Shown here one piece after another: positions 17,637 to 26,101 of a DNA stretch of 64,000 nt (its first letter is position 1; each line of letters starts with the position of its first letter). Below the pieces are notes generated by a model. It was not told where the DNA came from. It ran no database searches and saw nothing but the letters and a program-made list of their open reading frames with translations. Source of the stretch: Flagellimonas zhangzhouensis (GTDB taxonomy: Bacteria > Bacteroidota > Bacteroidia > Flavobacteriales > Flavobacteriaceae); the NCBI RefSeq assembly GCF_900102925.1, contig NZ_FNKI01000001.1, positions 1 through 64,000 on the forward strand. Direction: 5' to 3'. The position numbers and the translations under genes are program-made.

Positions 17637-17697
17637 CAAAGCTATAGCGGCTGTTATCCAGCCACTTATTCGGAAAGCATTTTGATTTATTCGAAAA
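17637..17697 (-). promoter_or_regulatory. Operon promoter with two AraC-type direct repeats
   Basis: On the minus strand the -7 box TAGCTTTG (17637-17644) matches TAnnTTTG and lies 24 nt before the ATG at 17612. Upstream, TTTTCGAATAA (17687-17697) and TTTCCGAATAA (17666-17676) are direct repeats exactly 21 bp apart, the proximal one covering the -35 region. No good TTTG -33 box is present. This is the expected form of an activator-dependent promoter bound by an AraC-family protein, and an AraC gene begins 6 nt further upstream. Confidence 0.6.
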
Positions 17698-17702
17698 GAA
17701 TT

Positions 17703-18554
17703 TTACACCTGGCTAGGTCGGTAGCCGAACTTTTTTTCAAAAGCATTGGAGAACGAACCCAAACTATCGTAACCTACAGCCCAAGCAGCCTCTTGAATGG
17801 TTTTTTGTTCGTTTTTGATAAGGTTATAGGCTTTTTTTAGGCGTTCGTTCTGCAAGTATTTAAAAACGGGAACCCCAAATTGCGCTTTGAACTCCTTTTT
17901 TAGTGTATTGGTGTTGGTTCCAATTTTATGGGCCAATTCGGTTAGAGAAGGTGGATTTTCCAAGTCGGACAATAGAATTTCTTGGGCTAGGTTTATTTTT
18001 TCCAATTGAGACGCATCCATTTGAATGGATTGTTGCGCAGCCAATTGTCCAAAATAATGTGAAAGCAAGCCTGTCATATGGCTTTTGTAAAACAACATTT
18101 TAATGCCTCCTTCATAAGTGTTGCTGAAAAACTGCTCCACCAACAAAAACATTTCTGGCGACATTTTAAAAACGGGACCTTCGACGTAATGATCTTTGGG
18201 ATGCACCAAAGGTGATAAAAACTGCTCCAAAAACTGGCCTTCTCCATTGGGTAATTTGTCTAAGTTTCTGATGGTCGTCGCAATCACCAAACATTGTAAA
18301 GGCTTATCGGGCGAAACATGATGTTCAAATTCAACTTGCTCATCAGCATAGAAGGAAAGCACCATGCCCTTGGTATGATGGAACTCTTTGGTTTTCCCTT
18401 CGTACTTTACTTTTAAGCCCACATCCCCAGCTCCATAAAAGGCGATGGCAATTACAGGCTCATCAAAAAAACACGAATCCACCAAAGAATTATCGGTAGA
18501 GGCTTCTTCCAATAAAATAGTGCAATCGTTTATGTCCAATATTTCACGGTTCAT
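17703..18554 (-). CDS. AraC-family transcriptional regulator
   Basis: 283 residues. The C-terminal ~95 residues hold two helix-turn-helix units: 'SLTELAHKIGTNTNTLKKEF' and 'TIQEAAWAVGYDSLGSFSNAF...FGYRPSQV', the AraC/XylS signature. The first ~180 residues are an unassigned sensor domain of the type seen with regulators of oxidative and xenobiotic response operons. The gene ends 91 bp before the DUF5367 operon, which carries two repeats suited to an AraC dimer, so local control is likely. Confidence 0.93.
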   Translation of the reverse strand: MNREILDINDCTILLEEASTDNSLVDSCFFDEPVIAIAFYGAGDVGLKVKYEGKTKEFHHTKGMVLSFYADEQVEFEHHVSPDKPLQCLVIATTIRNLDKLPNGEGQFLEQFLSPLVHPKDHYVEGPVFKMSPEMFLLVEQFFSNTYEGGIKMLFYKSHMTGLLSHYFGQLAAQQSIQMDASQLEKINLAQEILLSDLENPPSLTELAHKIGTNTNTLKKEFKAQFGVPVFKYLQNERLKKAYNLIKNEQKTIQEAAWAVGYDSLGSFSNAFEKKFGYRPSQV

Positions 18555-18653
18555 ACCCTAGTTATGAAATATGATTCCAAATCTGTTCCAAGTTTCATCG
18601 GTGAAGTTAAGAAAATTTCATCCCTTACTCCATTTAGGTAACAGCTTATACAT

Positions 18654-18669
18654 CAGTTCGTACGAGCTG
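18654..18669. promoter_or_regulatory. Imperfect palindrome between divergent AraC and OmpA-like genes
   Basis: CAGTTCGTACGAGCTG is a 16-bp palindrome with one mismatched pair, in the 195-bp divergent intergenic region. It might be an operator; nothing in the window identifies its binder. Confidence 0.3.
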
Positions 18670-18749
18670 TACAAATTGATTTCCAACAGCGGCCACATTT
18701 ATGTAGCTTGGTACGAATTGCTTAATCGACAAACTAAAAAACACTAGAA

Positions 18750-20060
18750 ATGAAAATCTCCAACAAAATTTGGGCCTGTCTCATCTTTACCTTGTTGTTA
18801 GGTACCAGTACACAAGCACAATTTTTTAAAAAATTAACCAAGAAAGCAGAAAAGGCCGCACAGCGTACCGTTGAAAATCGTGTAGATAAAGAAACCTCAA
18901 AAAAGACAGATCAGGTTTTGGACAGCATTCTGGAACCAGGTTCTGGAGGAAAACAAGTCCCTGGTAATACGCCACAAAACGGTGAGCTACCCAATGAAGA
19001 AAACACTACTCCATCAGGTACCGTAAAAGCTGGTCCACAAACCATTGAGGTGTACAGCAAATTTGATTATGTACCAGGAGACAAACCATTGTTCTTTGAT
19101 GATTTTAATGATGAGTTCATAGGTGATTTCCCATCCAAATGGAACACCAATGGGTCTGGAGAAGTGGTTACGGTCGGGAACATACCTGGCAAATGGTACG
19201 CAATTGCCAATAAGAGTTTAACGGTACCCAATTTAGGCACTGCACTTCCCGAGGATTTTACTTTGGAATTTGACCTAAAGGCTACCAATCTCACCAAAAA
19301 CACAAGTTCTCAGGCTGTTTTTCGTATTTATTTATCTGAAACCTCTCATTTAACAACTAATGAGAGCAATGCACTGTCAGTTCTTTCACTTTGCCAGTAC
19401 ATTCCAATAGGTGTAAAGGTTGACAACTATTTTAAAGATGACCCCTCGCCCATTCAGAATACCATGCAGCAAGATTTAAGGGATGTTTTTCAAGAGGTGG
19501 TCCATGTTTCTATTGCGGTAAATAAAAACAGATATCGACTTTGGCTCAACGAAAACAAAATTGTAGACCTACCTCAATTTATTGTGCAACCTGACCTGAT
19601 CAATCATGTTAAGTTTCAGGTAAACGGAATCGACACGCAAAAAAATCAAGAACAAGTGCTAATCAGTAACTTAAAGATTGCTGAGGGAGGTGTAGATCTT
19701 AGAAGAAAACTACTGGCTGAAGGGAAAATTTCAACCAATGGCATTCTCTTTAATTCTGGCTCTGCAGACATCTTGCCACAATCCATGGGGATCATTCGTC
19801 AAATTTCACAAGTATTGAATCAAGATAGTTCCATCAAACTTAATATTGTAGGTCATACCGATGCCGACGGGTCTGACGAGAACAATATCAACCTTTCCAA
19901 AAATCGGGCTGAAGCTGTAAAAAATGCCTTGGTATCCGTTTACGGTATTTCCGCCGATAGGTTAAGCTCCGAAGGCAAAGGCGAGAGTGTTCCTGTGGGT
20001 GACAATAGCACAGCTGAGGGCAAAGCACAAAACCGACGCGTTGAATTCATTAAACTTTAA
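18750..20060 (+). CDS. OmpA-family peptidoglycan-binding protein
   Basis: 436 residues. Signal peptide (1-23), then a charged linker, a laminin-G/concanavalin-like beta-sandwich region (about 110-310: 'FFDDFNDEFIGDFPSKWNTN') and a C-terminal OmpA domain (about 330-436) with 'GHTDADGSDENNINLSKNRA' and 'GKAQNRRVEFI', the residues that bind diaminopimelate in peptidoglycan. It should tether envelope components to the cell wall. The next gene follows after 16 nt and ends in a strong terminator, making a two-gene operon. Confidence 0.92.
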   Translation: MKISNKIWACLIFTLLLGTSTQAQFFKKLTKKAEKAAQRTVENRVDKETSKKTDQVLDSILEPGSGGKQVPGNTPQNGELPNEENTTPSGTVKAGPQTIEVYSKFDYVPGDKPLFFDDFNDEFIGDFPSKWNTNGSGEVVTVGNIPGKWYAIANKSLTVPNLGTALPEDFTLEFDLKATNLTKNTSSQAVFRIYLSETSHLTTNESNALSVLSLCQYIPIGVKVDNYFKDDPSPIQNTMQQDLRDVFQEVVHVSIAVNKNRYRLWLNENKIVDLPQFIVQPDLINHVKFQVNGIDTQKNQEQVLISNLKIAEGGVDLRRKLLAEGKISTNGILFNSGSADILPQSMGIIRQISQVLNQDSSIKLNIVGHTDADGSDENNINLSKNRAEAVKNALVSVYGISADRLSSEGKGESVPVGDNSTAEGKAQNRRVEFIKL

Positions 20061-20076
20061 TATAGCACACTAAAAC

Positions 20077-20769
20077 ATGAAACGTTATTTTCTTTTACTT
20101 GTAATGGCAATTTTTGCCCTGCAAGCTTCCACCGCACAAACCAGTTGCAGCACTTACTATCCTTTGACCGATGATGTCTCTTTTCAATACACCAATTATG
20201 ATAAAAAGGGGAAAGAGGAGGGAAAAATAAATTATAAAGTCACCGATGTGCAAAACTCAGGCAGCACCACTACTGCGACCATGGTGATGGAAATGATTGA
20301 CAAAAAGGGAAAAACCTATACTTCCGATTATGATATTACCTGCGATGGAAATGTGGTAACCATTGATTTCGAATCGTTGATGAACGAGCAAATGCTGAGC
20401 CAAATGGGGGACATGGAAATGGATATTTCGGGCACAGATGTGGAATTGCCCAACAACCTCTCTGTGGGACAAACCCTGCCTGATGCCAATCTTAGTATTA
20501 AAATGAAAATGGGTGGTGGCATTAATATGAATACGAACATAGAGACCATTAATCGTAAAGTGGAAAAACAGGAAAGCATTACCACTCCTGCAGGTACTTT
20601 TGATTGTTATGTGATTTATAGCGAAACCCGAACCAAAATGATGATGACCAACCAAACTTTTCCATCCCGTATGTGGTTGGCCGAAGGTGTGGGTATGGTA
20701 AAACAGGAATCGTATAACAAAAGCGGAAAATTGATGGCCAGCTCATTATTGACCCAACTCAACAAATAA
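20077..20769 (+). CDS. Secreted protein, DUF3108/TapB-like, unknown function
   Basis: 230 residues with a signal peptide (MKRYFLLLVMAIFALQASTAQ). The rest is beta-rich; 'TPAGTFDCYVIYSETRTKMM' and 'SRMWLAEGVGMVKQESYNKSGK' match the pattern of DUF3108-like lipocalin-type proteins (as in TapB). Co-transcribed with the OmpA-like gene, hence probably periplasmic. No catalytic motif is evident. Confidence 0.65.
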   Translation: MKRYFLLLVMAIFALQASTAQTSCSTYYPLTDDVSFQYTNYDKKGKEEGKINYKVTDVQNSGSTTTATMVMEMIDKKGKTYTSDYDITCDGNVVTIDFESLMNEQMLSQMGDMEMDISGTDVELPNNLSVGQTLPDANLSIKMKMGGGINMNTNIETINRKVEKQESITTPAGTFDCYVIYSETRTKMMMTNQTFPSRMWLAEGVGMVKQESYNKSGKLMASSLLTQLNK

Positions 20770-20790
20770 AAACAACATTTTTAAATTACG

Positions 20791-20818
20791 AAACCGAGGC
20801 TCTAGCCTCGGTTTTTTT
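20791..20818 (+). terminator. Intrinsic terminator of the OmpA-like operon
   Basis: Perfect 10-bp stem AAACCGAGGC / GCCTCGGTTT with a TCTA loop, followed by a T run. The A run on the other side is short, but it may also serve the convergent gene at 20842. Confidence 0.88.
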
Positions 20819-20841
20819 ATGAACATATTTCTTGTTTTCCA

Positions 20842-21585
20842 TTATCGGTTCAATTCAGAATTCAATAAAGTAATAAGGTCTTGATTTTGTTTTTGGGTAT
20901 CAATTATTAGCTGATTTTGATTATTAATGATCATTTTAATTCCAAAAAGATCGGTCATCAACTTTACATCAGAGGCAATATCCATTTCGGAAACAGTTGG
21001 TATTTTTGAAGAAAATCCTAAGGCATTTGAAACAAATTCTTTTGTAAACAACTTGGGGTAAGAATCATCTACAACCCTTCGATTCAAAACCATGATACGA
21101 TTCTGTACCCCACCCAAATAATCAAAATTATAATATTCCGATAGTGCTGCTTTAAGCTCCCCGTTTTCAATTAGATCAATGCTCTCAGCGGACAACATAT
21201 TATTAAATGCAATCCGCACGGGATCAAAAACATCATAAAAAGTAAAGTCGTTGGCATTTTTATTAAAAATTCGGAACCGCTCTTCATTGGTGAGGGTATC
21301 GACAAAAATCTGAAGCATTTCATCCACGATCTTCACCTTATTCTCATTAAAATCCAACACAACCTGAAGCCTAATTGAATCTTGCTGTAGGTTATTTCGA
21401 ATTTCCTTTAAATACGTCTGTTCTTTATTTCGGGTTTGGCGGTCTATATTCCAGTTGTTCACTTGCAGTGCAATAAGGATTCCGATAACAACCAAGATAA
21501 TTTCGCCAATGGCGTATTTTAAATACTTCACCGTTTTACCTTCGGACACTAGTGTTTTACGAATCTTCCCGAAAAATTTAATCAT
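20842..21585 (-). CDS. DUF6090 family membrane-anchored protein
   Basis: 247 residues. The N-terminus 'KYLKYAIGEIILVVIGILIA' and 'LQVNNWN' that follows are diagnostic of the Bacteroidota family DUF6090: a positively charged start, one membrane helix (~20-42) and a mainly helical outer domain. Function unknown. It follows the 21599 lipoprotein by 13 nt and is probably co-transcribed with it. Confidence 0.88.
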   Translation of the reverse strand: MIKFFGKIRKTLVSEGKTVKYLKYAIGEIILVVIGILIALQVNNWNIDRQTRNKEQTYLKEIRNNLQQDSIRLQVVLDFNENKVKIVDEMLQIFVDTLTNEERFRIFNKNANDFTFYDVFDPVRIAFNNMLSAESIDLIENGELKAALSEYYNFDYLGGVQNRIMVLNRRVVDDSYPKLFTKEFVSNALGFSSKIPTVSEMDIASDVKLMTDLFGIKMIINNQNQLIIDTQKQNQDLITLLNSELNR

Positions 21586-21598
21586 TGGCCAGCCAGTT

Positions 21599-22273
21599 TT
21601 AATGAACCATTCCTGATGGAGTTATCATGATATGCGCCCTGTGCGTTCCTGGGTTCATAATCCAAGGATGATTGGAACCAATTGGTGTTTCTGGCAGCCC
21701 AGTTGACTCAGCAGTTGCAAATGGCAAATACACTACGTAACGATATTGTGCATCTTCCACGTTAAAAGTTTCCGGATCATAACTATCGCTGGGTCCGTAG
21801 TACAAATGCAAAGTTGCTCCTGGTTTCCCCATATCCAATTTACCAGATTTGGCCTCTTCCTCTCGAATATCAAATATTTCTGGACCTGATTTACCTTCAG
21901 CCCTCAATTCACGACCCCTTGCCATAAAGGGTTCCAAACTTTTATGATAGCAAGCGGCATTAAATCCATTTGTTTTAGGGTCATCTACAAGCACTATAAA
22001 TTCATTGTCTCCTTCTTTGAAGGTTACAAATTCACCAGCCATATTGTAGCCAATTACTTTGCATCCATCTCTACTTTCTGCTGGCGCTGCCATTAAGGAA
22101 GCTGCGACCAATGCCTCATCGGAATCAATGGGAACGAAGTTTGTTTCGGCTTTTAGGGCTGTGCTATCCACGACTGTTTCTTCCATTGCAGATTCTTCGT
22201 CTTTATTTTTAGTTGAGGTATTGCAGGAACTCAAAACTCCAATGAGTACAAGTGCTATTAAGATTTGTTTCAT
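21599..22273 (-). CDS. Lipoprotein of unknown function
   Basis: 224 residues with a clear lipoprotein signal (MKQILIALVLIGVLSSC) and an acidic, low-complexity linker up to ~45. The mature domain has conserved-looking stretches ('GTHRAHIMITPSGMVH' at the end, 'DGCKVIGYNMAGEFVTFKEG') but I do not recognise the family. First gene of an operon with the DUF6090 gene. Confidence 0.7.
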   Translation of the reverse strand: MKQILIALVLIGVLSSCNTSTKNKDEESAMEETVVDSTALKAETNFVPIDSDEALVAASLMAAPAESRDGCKVIGYNMAGEFVTFKEGDNEFIVLVDDPKTNGFNAACYHKSLEPFMARGRELRAEGKSGPEIFDIREEEAKSGKLDMGKPGATLHLYYGPSDSYDPETFNVEDAQYRYVVYLPFATAESTGLPETPIGSNHPWIMNPGTHRAHIMITPSGMVH

Positions 22274-22384
22274 TTAATTAAAATTTAAAAGTCAGTTATT
22301 GGAATTCGAAACTGTTTAAATGATTCAAAGTCAAGCAGTAAGTTAAGAAATATTCTCTCGATGTTCTAATTGGAAAATTCCAAG

Positions 22385-23545
22385 TCAATCACCCATATCA
22401 ACCTTAGTAGGGCCAAGCAATATATTTTGAATGATGGAAGTAAACATGGAAAATCCTGTAGGTATCAATTCGTCTGGAAAATCATAATCTGGATTATGTA
22501 AAGCTGGAGTTTCCAATCCTGCTCCTAATCCAAACATGGCCGTTTTATACGTTTTGGAAAACCATCCAAAATCTTCTCCAAACTTAAAGGGATGATCTCT
22601 TTCAATAATATAAAAATCATTTTCTAAAGCCGCTTTTTGAATATATGCATTGCATTCAAAATCATTACTGCTTGCAGGAAAATATTCCAGCCAATTAAGC
22701 TCAAAATCCAATCGATGTTGTTTGCTCTTCTGCTTGATTAAGTTTGAAATTGTGGATTTAAGGGTTTGCATTTTTTCAGGGTTCCAACACCTTAAGGTAT
22801 AATGAAGCTCACCACTCCCCGCGGAAATTCCATATGCTTTTTGTCCCACCAACATATGAACGGGAGTCAACACAGCAAAGTCTGGTTTTTTAGGGTCCGA
22901 CACATTTAATTTATTCATTTCACCCACCAATTCAGAAATACAAAGTGCAGGGTTAATGCCATGTTCGGGTTCCGAAGCATGGGATTTTTTCCCCATTAAT
23001 TTTAATTCAAAACTTATGACTTCTGCTGAAAATCCACTTTCAATTAGAATGATGCTGTGCATCGGTTCTTTTGGAATATTATGGAGTGCAAAAACATAAT
23101 CGGTTTGCAAGACCTTAAATCTTGGGTCGTTCACAATTCTTTCAGCCCCTTCCCCAATTTCTTCGGCAGGCTGAAACAACAACACCACTTTTCCTGCTTC
23201 AAATGCACTTTCATGAAGCCATTTGGCCAAACTTGCCACAATGGCCATATGGCCATCATGTCCGCATTTATGGGAAACACTCTCTTTGGTTGATTTATGC
23301 TCAAATGGATTGCTTTCCAAAATGGGAAGTGCATCCAGTTCACAACGAATGGCAATGGTTTTTCCTTTTTTGGGAAATTCATAAACCGCAGCCAAACCTG
23401 CACCTCCTATATTTTCAATAATCGAAGTGGGGTGAAATTGTGCAATAAAATTTTTGATGATGGATGCTGTTCCCTGCTCAACATTCGACAAATCTGGGTT
23501 TACATGAAGCTGGTGTCGGAATGAGAGGATTTCTGGGTCGATCAA
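22385..23545 (-). CDS. M20-family amidohydrolase (aminoacylase / IAA-amino acid hydrolase type)
   Basis: 386 residues, usual length of the HipO/IlvC-like M20D group. Metal-binding and catalytic residues are visible: C94-G-H-D-G-H99, E128-E129 ('FQPAEEIGEGA') and H155 ('ALHNIP'), with a further His near the end ('ALHNPDYDFPDE'). Likely hydrolyses an N-acyl amino acid or similar amide. The only start that fits the family's N-terminus ('PEILSFRHQLHVNPDLS') is a TTG at 23545; there is no in-frame ATG close by. Confidence 0.9.
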   Translation of the reverse strand: MIDPEILSFRHQLHVNPDLSNVEQGTASIIKNFIAQFHPTSIIENIGGAGLAAVYEFPKKGKTIAIRCELDALPILESNPFEHKSTKESVSHKCGHDGHMAIVASLAKWLHESAFEAGKVVLLFQPAEEIGEGAERIVNDPRFKVLQTDYVFALHNIPKEPMHSIILIESGFSAEVISFELKLMGKKSHASEPEHGINPALCISELVGEMNKLNVSDPKKPDFAVLTPVHMLVGQKAYGISAGSGELHYTLRCWNPEKMQTLKSTISNLIKQKSKQHRLDFELNWLEYFPASSNDFECNAYIQKAALENDFYIIERDHPFKFGEDFGWFSKTYKTAMFGLGAGLETPALHNPDYDFPDELIPTGFSMFTSIIQNILLGPTKVDMGD

Positions 23546-23626
23546 TTTGTGTTGAACTAAATGGGTTCTAGCTCTAAATTAATAGAATATTTTAAAAAGG
23601 AAACCTAGATTATATCCTTTCCATTT

Positions 23627-24085
23627 TTACGGCGCCATCATAATTTCAAAAACCTTTTTATTTGATTCATAATATAAAGTCAGGTCATCAGCAATATTTT
23701 GCCCTTTGTTTCTGTAGTAACTTAATACAACATGACTTTCTCCAAGAAGTCGAATAGAATATCCATAAAAATTTTCCTGATTCTTTGGTATGTCAAAATC
23801 TATTCCATTTACATTCCAAAAATCTAGGTTATCGATTTTATAAATTGTATCCTTTTTGGACAAAATTCTCAATGAATTAAAAATAGAATCATTAATTGAT
23901 TTGATATATAAATCTCCAAGTGAATCACCCAAATCAGTTTTGAATTCATGTATCCATTCGTATTCACCCGCCTCAGTATGTATATTATTATTGGAGTTTT
24001 TTGCAATCAGTTTTTCATTCTGGTTTTTTTTAAATTCTATTTTATCTTTTTCTATGAACTTACATGACATTAGAAAAAAAAGCAC
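23627..24085 (-). CDS. Small lipoprotein of unknown function, signal peptide probably frameshifted
   Basis: 152 residues from a GTG at 24085. The first residues (LFFLMSCKF) are only the last part of a lipoprotein signal ending in Cys 8. Upstream the frame continues as N-F-P-I-L-I before a stop, while an ATG at 24111 starts M-T-K-I-F in another frame. One extra T in the TTTT run (plus-strand A run 24098-24101) would join them into a perfect lipoprotein signal. Hence either a one-base deletion or a sequencing error. The mature domain is unrecognised. A 35-bp direct-repeat element lies upstream. Confidence 0.6.
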   Translation of the reverse strand: MLFFLMSCKFIEKDKIEFKKNQNEKLIAKNSNNNIHTEAGEYEWIHEFKTDLGDSLGDLYIKSINDSIFNSLRILSKKDTIYKIDNLDFWNVNGIDFDIPKNQENFYGYSIRLLGESHVVLSYYRNKGQNIADDLTLYYESNKKVFEIMMAP

Positions 24086-24215
24086 AATTAGAATAGGAAA
24101 ATTTTAGTCATTTAGGTTTCTTCACATTAAATTCAACTTTTACAGCTAACATCATGTAATGATGTTTTAGTAACATGCTCGTGAAATTAACTGAAACATA
24201 ATATAGTTTCCACCT

Positions 24216-24250
24216 CCAATTCACGAATGCCCCATCTGAATTGACGGATG
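24216..24250 (-). promoter_or_regulatory. Candidate regulator site, copy 2: two direct repeats 21 bp apart
   Basis: CAATTCACGAAT and GAATTGACGGAT (plus strand) begin 21 bp apart. Alignment with 11901-11935 is gap-free, with 12 consecutive identical bases at the right end (AATTGACGGATG). It lies 105 nt upstream of the ATG at 24111, as copy 1 lies 115 nt upstream of its gene. Confidence 0.55.
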
Positions 24251-24272
24251 AAAAAGAATGGACTGTATTTTC

Positions 24273-24989
24273 TTAAACAGAGGATTTCTCAGAAACCAAC
24301 TCTGCCTCAAAAAGTGCAGTAAAGTGTTTGAGTAGTTTTTCCTTTACTTCGGCAACATCTACTTCTTTTTGTCCAAGTTCTACGTTTAAAGAAGTAACTG
24401 CTTTGCCTTTAATACCACAGGGAATCATGAGGTCAAAATAGCCCAAATCAGCATTTACGTTCAAGGCAAAACCGTGCATGGTCACCCAACGGCTGGCACG
24501 TACCCCCATAGCGCAAATTTTACGGGCAAAAGGAGTCCCCACATCCAACCAAACACCTGTTTCCCCTTCAGAACGTTCAGCTTTTAGACCATATTCAGTC
24601 AAGGTAAGAATCACCATTTCTTCTAAAAAACGTAGGTATTTGTGGATATCAGTAAAAAAGTTGTCCAAATCTAAAATGGGATAACCTACAATCTGGCCAG
24701 GTCCATGGTAGGTAATATCACCCCCACGATTGATCTTATAAAAAGTTGCACCTTTTTCTTCGAGAATTTTTTCGTCCACCAATAAATTGTTGATGTCTCC
24801 ACTCTTACCCAAGGTATACACATGAGGGTGCTCTACAAACAAGAAATGGTTCTGGGTTTCAAGTCCAGCATCTTCCCTTCTATTGCGCACTTTAGTGTCC
24901 ACAATATCCTTAAAAAGAGCTTCTTGGTAGTCCCAAGTTTCCTTGTAATCCTTGTAACCGAGGTCTTGTAATGCAACTTTCTTGTTCAT
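24273..24989 (-). CDS. lipB: Octanoyltransferase
   Basis: LipB moves octanoyl groups from acyl carrier protein to lipoyl domains, the first step of de novo lipoate attachment. The 238-residue protein has the substrate pocket motif 'RGGDITYHGPGQIVGYP' (88-104) and the catalytic pair K157 ('ARKICAMGVR') and C191 ('PCGIKGKAVTSL'). An open frame begins 5 codons further up at a TTG, but that TTG is inside a -7 promoter box; ATG 24989 fits the family start. No lipA is in the window. Confidence 0.96.
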   Translation of the reverse strand: MNKKVALQDLGYKDYKETWDYQEALFKDIVDTKVRNRREDAGLETQNHFLFVEHPHVYTLGKSGDINNLLVDEKILEEKGATFYKINRGGDITYHGPGQIVGYPILDLDNFFTDIHKYLRFLEEMVILTLTEYGLKAERSEGETGVWLDVGTPFARKICAMGVRASRWVTMHGFALNVNADLGYFDLMIPCGIKGKAVTSLNVELGQKEVDVAEVKEKLLKHFTALFEAELVSEKSSV

Positions 24990-24993
24990 ACCG

Positions 24994-25001
24994 CAAAGAT
25001 A
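24994..25001 (-). promoter_or_regulatory. -7 promoter box of lipB, placing the transcript start at the ATG
   Basis: TATCTTTG (minus strand) is an exact TAnnTTTG box only 4 nt before the lipB ATG. Since the box is centred near -7, the transcript should start at or next to the start codon, giving a leaderless or nearly leaderless mRNA. The -33 element is weak. Confidence 0.5.
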
Positions 25002-25021
25002 CAAAGTGCTGCCAAGGAAAA

Positions 25022-25759
25022 CTATTTTTCGAGCTTTACCTCAATATCCAACAGGGATGGGTTTTTCATCATTTCCATAAAACCAACTTCATAGATCATG
25101 GTTTTACCGTCGGCACTAAATGTTGCCTCCTCCACATTGGTGGATTTTACCCGTTTCGGAAAATGATATTTTAAGGTATAGGTAGACCCTGATAAGAACA
25201 TTTCGGCACCTTGCAAACTATCAATTTGCTGTTGTAAAAGTCCTTGATCAATAATTTCAGCCGTACGGGTAAAGGTGTTGTTCTTAAAAGCATAGTTTAC
25301 TTTAGTGGCTTGTTCTTGGGATTTCATTTGGGCTTGCTGTGGGTTCGCATTTGGCCCTAAAGTACTGGCATCTTGAAAAGTATTGAACGCATCGTTCATT
25401 TCGCTCACGTTTTTAAACTCGCTGAACAAATCGAACATCATGAGTTTTTTTTCAGGATCCATGACCATGCGCATGTTGAATGATTCCAATTTTTTAAGCT
25501 TTTCTTGTTCATCTGCAGGCAATTGGGCGATACTGTCCTTTTTCTCCTCCAAAAAATCCTTGAAAGATATAATGGAATCTACAGCTTTCTCTCCCGATTT
25601 TGCCATTTCTTCCCCTGCCATCTCCATCATCTCGGAGCCATCAAATTGTATGGAAAGTTTCCCCGAACCATCATCTTTAAAATGGATTTCTTCGGTAAAA
25701 TTACAGGCAGCGGCCAATACTACAATGGCGCTAACTAAAAGAGCTTTAAATGTTTTCAT
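25022..25759 (-). CDS. Lipoprotein of unknown function
   Basis: 245 residues; lipoprotein signal MKTFKALLVSAIVVLAAAC. The start of the mature part ('EEIHFKDDGSGKLSIQFDGS') resembles flavobacterial lipoproteins with a lipid-binding-like beta domain; the middle (55-100) is strongly helical and charged. No known catalytic motif. It lies 20 nt upstream of the lipB promoter box on the same strand. Confidence 0.7.
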   Translation of the reverse strand: MKTFKALLVSAIVVLAAACNFTEEIHFKDDGSGKLSIQFDGSEMMEMAGEEMAKSGEKAVDSIISFKDFLEEKKDSIAQLPADEQEKLKKLESFNMRMVMDPEKKLMMFDLFSEFKNVSEMNDAFNTFQDASTLGPNANPQQAQMKSQEQATKVNYAFKNNTFTRTAEIIDQGLLQQQIDSLQGAEMFLSGSTYTLKYHFPKRVKSTNVEEATFSADGKTMIYEVGFMEMMKNPSLLDIEVKLEK

Positions 25760-25890
25760 GTGTTGATTATTTTAATGGTTTTAGTGTTTGGTGCCCAAGT
25801 TCATGGAGGCTAAAAGTAGTATAATGGCATCTTACCAACAACCATGAATTGTCTTTTTAGATAAACAACCGTTGGATGGCGACTTCAAAA

Positions 25891-25907
25891 ACAGGACTTA
25901 TCCCTGT
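25891..25907 (-). terminator. Weak intrinsic terminator downstream of the Pmp3/YqaE gene
   Basis: ACAGG (25891-25895) pairs with CCTGT (25903-25907); on the minus strand the stem is followed by TTTTTG. It lies 39 nt past the stop. A perfect palindrome TTCAACTAGTTGAA (25923-25936) sits between gene and hairpin. Confidence 0.4.
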
Positions 25908-25945
25908 CCAAAAACAAACTTTTTCAACTAGTTGAATTCAAAAGA

Positions 25946-26101
25946 TTAATTGGGATTATTTAAAATAACCAAGGCTGCAATCACTCCTGGCACCCAACCG
26001 CAAAGGGTCAATAAAAACACGATTAAAATAGAACCACATCCTTTCCCGATTACGGAAAGGGGAGGAAAAAGTATGGCCAATAAAACTCTCCAGAAACTCA
26101 T
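25946..26101 (-). CDS. Pmp3/YqaE family small membrane protein
   Basis: A 51-residue gene too short for usual length cutoffs. The product starts MSFWRVLLAILFPPLSVIGK and continues with a second helix 'ILIVFLLTLCGWVPGVIAAL' before ending VILNNPN. These are the two helices and conserved 'PPL' and 'GWxPGxIHA'-like motif of the Pmp3 (UPF0057) proteolipid family, which affects membrane potential and salt stress in yeast and plants. Start ATG 26101, stop TAA 25946-25948. It is divergent from the LuxR-type gene. The longer frame on the opposite strand across it is not coding. Confidence 0.93.
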   Translation of the reverse strand: MSFWRVLLAILFPPLSVIGKGCGSILIVFLLTLCGWVPGVIAALVILNNPN

